Positions 58,369-64,000 of a stretch of DNA of 64,000 nucleotides are shown one piece after another. The DNA is from Sinomonas sp. R1AF57 (lineage in GTDB: Bacteria > Actinomycetota > Actinomycetes > Actinomycetales > Micrococcaceae). Under the pieces are notes generated by a model, which was given only the letters and a program-made list of their open reading frames with translations, had not been told where the DNA came from and did no database searches. Location: NCBI RefSeq assembly GCF_002224485.1, contig NZ_CP022463.1, positions 2,896,205-2,960,204 of the forward strand. The letters are read 5' to 3'. Position numbers and translations under genes: made by a program. The number at the start of each line of letters is the position of its first letter. Position 1 is the stretch's first letter.

Positions 58369-60630
58369 GTGCCCTCCGCGCACCACGGCCCGGCGCGCAC
58401 CCCGGCCGTCATCGCCGTCGACGGCCGCTCCGGCGCCGGGAAGACCTCCCTCGCCGTAGAACTGGCCGCGGCGCTCCGCACCCACCGCACGGTGGCGCTC
58501 GTGCACCTCGAGGACGTCTACCCCGGCTGGGACGGCCTTGCGGCCGGGATCGAGCGCTGCGCAGCCGGGATCCTGGCGCCGCTGAGGCGCGGCGAGGCCG
58601 CCAGATGGCGCGCGTGGGACTGGGCTGCCGGCATCGACGGCGAGGAGCGGGTCACCGAGCCGGCCGACGTCGTCGTGCTCGAGGGGGTGGGCGCGGGCGC
58701 GGCACGGCTCCGCGCGTTCTGCGACGCGGTTGTGTGGGTCGAGGCCGAGGCCGCGGAGCGCAAGCGCCGCGCGCTCGAGCGCGACGGCGAGACGTACGCC
58801 CCGCACTGGGACCGCTGGGCGGCGCAGGAGGACGTGTGGCTCGCGGACGACGACGTGCGCGCGGCTGCCGCGGTCGTCGTCGGGAGCGCTGGGGGCACCC
58901 CCGACCGGCCCGAAGGGTCCACCGAGCAGGTCCTGGCCGCCCTGACCGAGCTGCCGGCCCTCCGCGACCTGCTGGCACCGGAGCGCTCCGAGCGGGAGTC
59001 CGCGGGCGTCGTCGTGCGCCGGGTGCCGGCCAGGCCCGATGCCGAGCGGCTCTTCGCGGAGCTCTTCGGGGACTCGGAGCACGCGGTCTGGCTCGACGCC
59101 TCTGACGCCGAAGTCACCCCGTCTGACGCCGAAGTCACCCCCACTGGCGCCGAGATCACCCCGTCTGACGCCGACGTCACCCCGTCTGACGCCGAAGTCA
59201 CCCCGTCCGGGCGTCACGCCCGCCCGCGCAGCCGCTTCAGCATCATGGCCGACGACGGCGGTCAGCTCGGCCGCCGCATGGCCCACCGGCGTGGAACCAA
59301 CGAAGTGGTGTTCGGCCCCGCGACGCCCACGCCCGTCACGGCCACCTTCCCCAGCCCGTTCTTCCGCTGGCTCGACACCGCGTGGGGCCACGCGACCGCG
59401 CCGGCCGTGCCGGATCTCGATTGCGGCTTCGCGCTGGGCTGGCTCGGCTACCTCGGCTACGAACTCAAACGCGAGTGCGGGGGCACCGACGTCGACGCAG
59501 GCCTCCCCGATGCCCAGCTCCTCTTCGCGGCGCGGGCCGTAGTCCTTGACCACGCGAACGGGGAAGTCTGGGTCCTGGCCCTCGAGTCCTCCGATGCGGG
59601 CTCGTGGATCGACAGAGCATCGGCCGCCATTGACGCCGGCACCGACGGGGTGACCTCGGCACCACACGGGGTGACCTCGGCGCCACACGGGGTGACCTCG
59701 ACACCACACCAGGTGACCTCGGCGCCGGTGTTCGCGGCGCGGGACTCCGCCGCGGCCTACATGGCGAAGGTCAGCGCCGCCCAGGCCGAGATCGCCGAGG
59801 GCAACACCTACGAGGTCTGCCTCACCACCACTCTGGAAGCCACGCTCCCAGGAGGCGGCGGCACCCCCGGCGGCCAGACCGCCGTCGTGCCCCTCGACAC
59901 GTACCGCGCGCTCCGGCGCCGCAGCCCGGCCCCGTTCGCGGCCTTCGCGCGGTTCGGCGGCCTCAGCATCGCGAGCACGTCTCCGGAACGCTTCCTGGCC
60001 CTCGCGGCCGACGGCGCCCTCCGCGCCGAGCCGATCAAGGGCACCCGACGCCGCCGGCCGGGTGCGAGCGCGGAGGAAGACGCCGGCGTCGTGCGCGAGC
60101 TCGCCGCAAACCCGAAGGACCGCGCGGAGAACCTCATGATCGTCGACCTGCTGCGCAACGACCTGAGCCACCACGCCGTGCCGGGGTCGGTGGGGGTGTC
60201 GCGGCTGTTCGCGGTGGAGTCGTACGCGACGGTGCACCAGCTCGTCAGCACGATCGACGCACGCCTGCGGCCCGGCGCCTCGCGGGCGGAGGCGGTCGCA
60301 GCCGCCTTCCCGCCCGGTTCGATGACGGGCGCGCCGAAGATCAGCACGATGGAGATCCTCGACCGCCTCGAAGCCGGGCCACGCGGCGTGTACTCGGGCG
60401 CGATCGGCTACTTCTCCCGCACGGGCGCCGCGGACCTGTCCGTGGTGATCCGCACCCTCGTCATGGAGCACACCGATGCGCGAGCCGCGCACGACGGCGC
60501 CACGCGCCTCACGCTCGGGGTGGGCGGCGCCGTCGTGGCAGACTCCGACCCGGCCGACGAGTACGAGGAGATCCGCACAAAGGCCTTCGCGGTCCTGGAC
60601 ACCCTCGGCTCGGTGTTCCCGGCCTCCTGA
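58369..60630 (+). CDS. pabB: P-loop kinase domain fused to aminodeoxychorismate synthase component I
   Basis: The 753-residue fusion protein starts at a GTG. Residues 1-230 form a uridine-kinase-like P-loop domain (VDGRSGAGKT at 17-26). The rest resembles PabB, which makes 4-amino-4-deoxychorismate from chorismate for folate synthesis. It has the catalytic lysine in EPIKGTRR and the PPGSMTGAPK motif. No PabA-type amidotransferase domain is included. Two in-frame 21-nt repeat arrays encode DAEVTPS-type and GVTSAPH-type repeats at about residues 247-282 and 427-452, between recognisable domains. pabC lies downstream at 62152. Confidence 0.85.
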   Translation: MPSAHHGPARTPAVIAVDGRSGAGKTSLAVELAAALRTHRTVALVHLEDVYPGWDGLAAGIERCAAGILAPLRRGEAARWRAWDWAAGIDGEERVTEPADVVVLEGVGAGAARLRAFCDAVVWVEAEAAERKRRALERDGETYAPHWDRWAAQEDVWLADDDVRAAAAVVVGSAGGTPDRPEGSTEQVLAALTELPALRDLLAPERSERESAGVVVRRVPARPDAERLFAELFGDSEHAVWLDASDAEVTPSDAEVTPTGAEITPSDADVTPSDAEVTPSGRHARPRSRFSIMADDGGQLGRRMAHRRGTNEVVFGPATPTPVTATFPSPFFRWLDTAWGHATAPAVPDLDCGFALGWLGYLGYELKRECGGTDVDAGLPDAQLLFAARAVVLDHANGEVWVLALESSDAGSWIDRASAAIDAGTDGVTSAPHGVTSAPHGVTSTPHQVTSAPVFAARDSAAAYMAKVSAAQAEIAEGNTYEVCLTTTLEATLPGGGGTPGGQTAVVPLDTYRALRRRSPAPFAAFARFGGLSIASTSPERFLALAADGALRAEPIKGTRRRRPGASAEEDAGVVRELAANPKDRAENLMIVDLLRNDLSHHAVPGSVGVSRLFAVESYATVHQLVSTIDARLRPGASRAEAVAAAFPPGSMTGAPKISTMEILDRLEAGPRGVYSGAIGYFSRTGAADLSVVIRTLVMEHTDARAAHDGATRLTLGVGGAVVADSDPADEYEEIRTKAFAVLDTLGSVFPAS
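59110..59204. repeat. 21-nt phased repeat array, locus 3a (inside the pabB fusion gene)
   Basis: GA(A/G)(G/A)TCACCCC begins at 59110, 59131, 59152, 59173 and 59194, exactly 21 nt apart. In frame it encodes five copies of a DAEVTPS-like heptad between the P-loop domain and the PabB part. Confidence 0.87.
59647..59720. repeat. 21-nt phased repeat array, locus 3b (inverted, inside the pabB fusion gene)
   Basis: GGGGTGACCTC begins at 59647, 59668 and 59689, and CAGGTGACCTC at 59710. It is in inverted orientation to locus 3a and encodes GVTSAPH-like heptads just before the chorismate-binding domain. Confidence 0.87.
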
Positions 60631-60648
60631 GCGCTGCGGCGCGGATGC

Positions 60649-62118
60649 CTACTGCAGCGTCGCGGTGAGCCGGGCGACGTTGTCGATGTAGCGCCTCAGA
60701 AGCGGCCGGCTGCGCCATGCATCGAGGTCCAGCGGCTTGCTGATCTCGCGGTACATGTCCTCGACCTCGCGCATCTGCGCCACGATCTCCTCCCCGGGGA
60801 GCATGAGCGAGACCTCGAGGTTGAGCGAGAACGAGCGCATGTCCATGTTGGAGGACCCGAGGACCGCCACGGCGCTGTCCACCGTGAAGTGCTTCGCGTG
60901 CAGCACGTACGGCTTGGGGTACCGGTAGATCTTCACGCCCGCCGTCAGGAGCTGCTCGTAGTAGGACTGCTGGGCGTGGTGGACGAGGAACTGGTCCCCC
61001 TGCTCGGAGACGAACAGCTCGACGTCGACCCCGCGCTGCGCCGCCGTCGTCACCGCGTACAGGAGCGAGTCGTCGGGGACGAAGTACGGGCTGCAGATCG
61101 AGAGCCGGTGCTGCGCGGAGTAGATGAGCGTGTTGAACAGGCGCAGGTTGTTCTCGTTGGCGAACGCGGGGCCGCTGGGGACCACCTGCGCCGGTGAGTC
61201 GCCGCGCGGGTGGGCGGCCTCGAGCTGGTCCTCGAGCAGGTCGTCGGTCTCCGAGAGCCAGTCCGTGGCGAAGACGACGTTCAGCGTGGTGACCGCCGGG
61301 CCCTCCAACCGGGACATGAGCTCGACCCACTTGCGGCCCACCCTCCTGTGCCGCGGGTTCCGGTACGAGCGCTCGACGACGTTGAGCGAGCCGGTGAAGG
61401 CGACATCCCCGTCCACGACCAGGATCTTGCGGTGGTTGCGGAGGTCGATCCGGCGCCACTGGCCCAGCAGCGGCAGGAGCGGGAGCATGCGCCGCCACTG
61501 GATCCTGGACGCCTTGAGCCGCCGCTTGAGGTCCCGGTAGCCGTGGATGCGGAGCGTGCCGAGGTGGTCGAAGAGGACCCGGACCTCGACCCCGCGGTCG
61601 GCGGCCTCCTTCAGGGCGGTGAAGAGCTCGTCGGTGACGTCGTCCCAGCTCATGATGTAGAACTCGGCGTTGACGAAGCGCTTGGCGTTCCGCACCGCCT
61701 CGGCCATCTCGGCGAGGGCGTCCTCGTAGCCGGGGATGAGCCGGACGGTGTTGCCGTTGACCATGGGCAGCGAGCCGAGGTGGCGGTTGAGCGCGGCCGC
61801 CGAGTGCAGCCATTCGGGGCCCGGGAAGGTGGTGTCGACGTCGTGCGACGCCGCGAGCGCGGCCCGCACCCGGGCGCTCACCTCCTGCTGCTGCTCCCGG
61901 CGGCGCCGCGAGAGGCGGAAGTTCCCGAAGAGCAGGAACAGCACGAGGCCCAGGGTGGGGATGAAGAAGATCGCCAGGAGCCACGCCATGGCGGTCGTGG
62001 GCCGGCGGTTGCCGGGGATGATGCCGAGCACCACGACCCGGATGACCAGGTCGAGGACGCCGAGCGCGAAGGTGAGCCAGTCGGGCAGGAGCCCAATCAG
62101 AGGCAGCTGCAGGAGCAT
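60649..62118 (-). CDS. cls: Cardiolipin synthase (phospholipase D superfamily)
   Basis: It joins two phosphatidylglycerols into cardiolipin. The 489-residue protein has two N-terminal transmembrane segments (about 10-60). Two HKD motifs follow: HRKILVVDGD near residue 220 and HAKHFTVDSA near 405, as in bacterial Cls. It is convergent with the pabB fusion gene, with only 18 nt between stops and no clear terminator. It is divergent from pabC. Confidence 0.92.
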   Translation of the reverse strand: MLLQLPLIGLLPDWLTFALGVLDLVIRVVVLGIIPGNRRPTTAMAWLLAIFFIPTLGLVLFLLFGNFRLSRRRREQQQEVSARVRAALAASHDVDTTFPGPEWLHSAAALNRHLGSLPMVNGNTVRLIPGYEDALAEMAEAVRNAKRFVNAEFYIMSWDDVTDELFTALKEAADRGVEVRVLFDHLGTLRIHGYRDLKRRLKASRIQWRRMLPLLPLLGQWRRIDLRNHRKILVVDGDVAFTGSLNVVERSYRNPRHRRVGRKWVELMSRLEGPAVTTLNVVFATDWLSETDDLLEDQLEAAHPRGDSPAQVVPSGPAFANENNLRLFNTLIYSAQHRLSICSPYFVPDDSLLYAVTTAAQRGVDVELFVSEQGDQFLVHHAQQSYYEQLLTAGVKIYRYPKPYVLHAKHFTVDSAVAVLGSSNMDMRSFSLNLEVSLMLPGEEIVAQMREVEDMYREISKPLDLDAWRSRPLLRRYIDNVARLTATLQ

Positions 62119-62151
62119 GGGCCCAGCCTACGGTGCGCCTAAGCTGTCCCC

Positions 62152-63066
62152 ATGACCTCCACCGTGCTGACGTTCCTCGATCCAGCGTTTCCCGACGGGC
62201 GCGTGGAGGACGCCACGAAGCCGCAGCTGTTCGCGACCGACCTCGGGGCCACCCGCGGCGACGGCGTGTTCGAGACGCTGCTCGTGATGGACGGCCACGT
62301 CCGCAAGCTCCCCGCGCACCTGCGCCGGCTCGCGTCCAGCGCCCGGCTGCTCGAGCTCGACGTGCCGGACCACGAGGCCTGGGAGCGGGCCATCATGACG
62401 GCCCTGGACGAGTACCAGCGGACCGTGGCCCCCCTGCAGGAGGTGGTCGTGAAGCTCGTGGCGACGCGCGGCGTCGAGGGCGCCCATGCGCCCACCTGCT
62501 GGGTCGCGGCCTCGGCCCCGGCGCCGGCGGCGAAGCGGCAGCGCGAGGAGGGCATCGACGTCCTGCTCCTGGACCGCGGCTACGACTCCGACGTGGCCGA
62601 ACGCGCGCCCTGGCTCCTCCTCGGGGCGAAGACGCTCTCCTACGCGGTGAACATGGCGGCGCTGCGCTACGCACACGCGCACGGTGCCGACGACGTCATC
62701 TTCACCTCCGAGGACGGCAAGGTGCTTGAGGGTCCGACGTCCACGGTCCTCATCGCGCACGCCGAGAAGGACGACGCCGGCCGCGCCACCCTCCGCCGAC
62801 TGGTCACCCCACAGCTCGATTCGGGGATCCTCCCGGGAACGTCGCAGGGGGCGCTCTTCGCGGCGGCCAAGGAGGCCGGGTGGGAGCTCGGCTACGGGCC
62901 GCTCGAGCCGGACGACCTGTTCGACGCCGACGCCGTCTGGCTCATCTCCTCGGTTCGGCTCCTGACACCTGTGAACCACGTCGACGGGAAGCCGATCGGA
63001 TCGGACCCCGAGCTCGCCAAGGCGCTGACCGCCGAACTCGCGGGGCTCTTCGACGCGATCGCGTAG
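62152..63066 (+). CDS. pabC: Aminodeoxychorismate lyase (class IV aminotransferase fold)
   Basis: It converts aminodeoxychorismate to 4-aminobenzoate and pyruvate with PLP. The 304-residue protein has the fold-type IV pattern: GATRGDGVFETLLV near residue 30, the PLP lysine in LGAKTLSYAVNMAAL near 162 and EGPTSTVL near 197. Its assignment as PabC rather than a branched-chain or D-amino-acid transaminase is supported by the nearby pabB. The stop is 26 nt before the 21-nt repeat array. Confidence 0.85.
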   Translation: MTSTVLTFLDPAFPDGRVEDATKPQLFATDLGATRGDGVFETLLVMDGHVRKLPAHLRRLASSARLLELDVPDHEAWERAIMTALDEYQRTVAPLQEVVVKLVATRGVEGAHAPTCWVAASAPAPAAKRQREEGIDVLLLDRGYDSDVAERAPWLLLGAKTLSYAVNMAALRYAHAHGADDVIFTSEDGKVLEGPTSTVLIAHAEKDDAGRATLRRLVTPQLDSGILPGTSQGALFAAAKEAGWELGYGPLEPDDLFDADAVWLISSVRLLTPVNHVDGKPIGSDPELAKALTAELAGLFDAIA

Positions 63067-63092
63067 CGCCGGGCTCCTTCGGGGGTGGGCAG

Positions 63093-63124
63093 GGGGTGAC
63101 CTCGGCGCCACACGGGGTGACCTC
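63093..63124. repeat. 21-nt phased repeat, locus 4 (two units)
   Basis: GGGGTGACCTC begins at 63093 and 63114, 21 nt apart, between pabC and mmsA. The flank GGCGCCACAC is also shared with loci 2 and 3b. Confidence 0.78.
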
Positions 63125-63231
63125 GGCGGGCTGGCTCTGGAAATTAGTTGGAAGTCCGAGTATCTTCGGTCTCGAGATGACTTGGATCACACATCCCTGA
63201 GCAAGCCCACCCCTGAGCAAAGGAGCTCTCC

Positions 63232-64000
63232 ATGGTCCGCGACCTCCACCACTACATCGGCGGCGCCCGTGTCGACGGGACGTCGGGCCGGTTCGGCGAC
63301 GTCTACGATCCCTGCCGCGGCGAAGTGCAGGCGCGCGTCCCGCTCGCGAGCGCCGACGAGGTCCGCGGGGCCATCGCCAGTGCCGAGAAGGGCCAGCCCG
63401 AATGGGCCGCCATGAACCCCCAGCGCCGGGGCCGGATCCTGCTCAAGTTCGTGGACCTCGTCAACGAGAACATGGACGAGCTCGCACGTCTGCTCGCCTC
63501 GGAGCACGGCAAGACGTTCGCGGACGCGAAGGGCGACCTCCAGCGCGGGCTCGAGGTTGTCGAGTTCTCGGCCGGCGCGGCCCCGCACCTGCTCAAGGGC
63601 GAGTTCTCGGACAGCGTCGCGACCGGCGTAGACGTCCACTCGCTCCGCAAGCCACTCGGCGTCGTCGCCGGCATCAGCCCGTTCAACTTCCCCGCCATGA
63701 TCCCGCTCTGGCAGGCGGGGCCGGCCCTGGCCGCGGGCAACGCGTTCGTCTGCAAGCCGTCCGAGCGGGACCCCTCGGTCCCGCTCCGCCTCGCCGAGCT
63801 GCTCACCGAGGCGGGCCTTCCGGACGGCGTGTTCAACGTGGTCAACGGCGACAAGGAGGCCGTCGACACCCTCCTCGAGGACCCCCGCGTCAAGGCCATC
63901 GGCTTCGTCGGGTCCACCCCGATCGCGCAGTACATCTACGAGACGGCGGCCAAGAACGGCAAGCGCGCCCAGTGCTTCGGCGGCGCGAAGAACCACATGG
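63232..64000 (+). CDS. mmsA: Methylmalonate-semialdehyde dehydrogenase, CoA-acylating (cut by window edge)
   Basis: This is the first 256 codons of an aldehyde dehydrogenase. It starts at an ATG with AAAGGAG upstream and opens VRDLHHYIGGARVDGTSGR, as MmsA proteins do. GISPFNFPAMIPLW near residue 146 and FVGSTPIAQYIYE near 226 follow. MmsA turns methylmalonate semialdehyde into propionyl-CoA in valine and myo-inositol breakdown. The catalytic cysteine lies past the window edge, so the exact subfamily is not fully proven. Confidence 0.88.
   Translation, partial: MVRDLHHYIGGARVDGTSGRFGDVYDPCRGEVQARVPLASADEVRGAIASAEKGQPEWAAMNPQRRGRILLKFVDLVNENMDELARLLASEHGKTFADAKGDLQRGLEVVEFSAGAAPHLLKGEFSDSVATGVDVHSLRKPLGVVAGISPFNFPAMIPLWQAGPALAAGNAFVCKPSERDPSVPLRLAELLTEAGLPDGVFNVVNGDKEAVDTLLEDPRVKAIGFVGSTPIAQYIYETAAKNGKRAQCFGGAKNHM

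Overview
This is about 64 kb of GC-rich chromosome from an actinobacterium, most likely a Micrococcaceae member close to Arthrobacter or Sinomonas. The evidence is very high GC, frequent GTG starts, HspR/HAIR heat-shock control, DUF3073 and septum-formation-domain proteins, a dimethylglycine oxidase that resembles the Arthrobacter globiformis enzyme as I recall it, and an iron-sulfur type PurF. The species call is inference. I saw no rRNA, tRNA or CRISPR-Cas.

Layout. Positions 1-207 hold the first 69 codons of an IS481-type transposase that runs off the left edge. Positions 578-20592 are a purine/ureide-to-glyoxylate catabolic region. It holds an IclR regulator, malic enzyme, malate synthase, a CitE-like DUF6986 aldolase, ureidoglycine aminohydrolase, hydroxypyruvate isomerase, tartronate semialdehyde reductase, glyoxylate carboligase, glycerate kinase, allantoinase, a Bcp peroxiredoxin, OHCU decarboxylase, 5-hydroxyisourate hydrolase, urate oxidase and a nucleobase permease. 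Together these carry urate to allantoin and glyoxylate to phosphoglycerate or pyruvate. The steps between allantoate and ureidoglycine, and from ureidoglycolate to glyoxylate, are not in the window. A shared TCC-N6-CGGAA operator lies before three of the transcription units.

Positions 20749-30191 hold purF-purM, a cytochrome P450, a sirtuin, DUF3073, a septum-formation-domain protein and clpB. Positions 30347-38445 hold a PadR-controlled ABC transporter, a DUF4031-HD protein, a 2H phosphoesterase, YceI, YccF, a tandem SMR pair and a flavin-binding protein. Positions 38536-46448 hold a DEAD-box helicase, trmB, a GntR regulator, a lipoprotein and a dimethylglycine oxidase-purU operon. That operon shares an operator-like sequence with the GntR gene. 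Positions 46558-48787 hold an ECF sigma/anti-sigma pair with a divergent lipoprotein target and a small zinc-ribbon protein. Positions 49902-54030 are the dnaK-grpE-dnaJ-hspR operon. Positions 54206-63066 hold transporters, a methyltransferase, a phosphatase, a P-loop kinase-PabB fusion, cardiolipin synthase and PabC. The window ends inside mmsA.

The most unusual feature is a set of short, strictly phased repeat arrays. One family has an 11-nt core GTTTCGGGTAC repeated every 31 nt at five loci, three or two units forward and usually the same number inverted. A second family has GGGGTGACCTC repeated every 21 nt at four loci. A third has TTGCGGGGTCC every 22 nt at one locus. The 21-nt arrays also lie inside the kinase-PabB gene, in both orientations, where the 7-codon period keeps the reading frame. 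Periods of 21 and 31 nt are close to two and three helical turns. I do not recognise these arrays as a named element.
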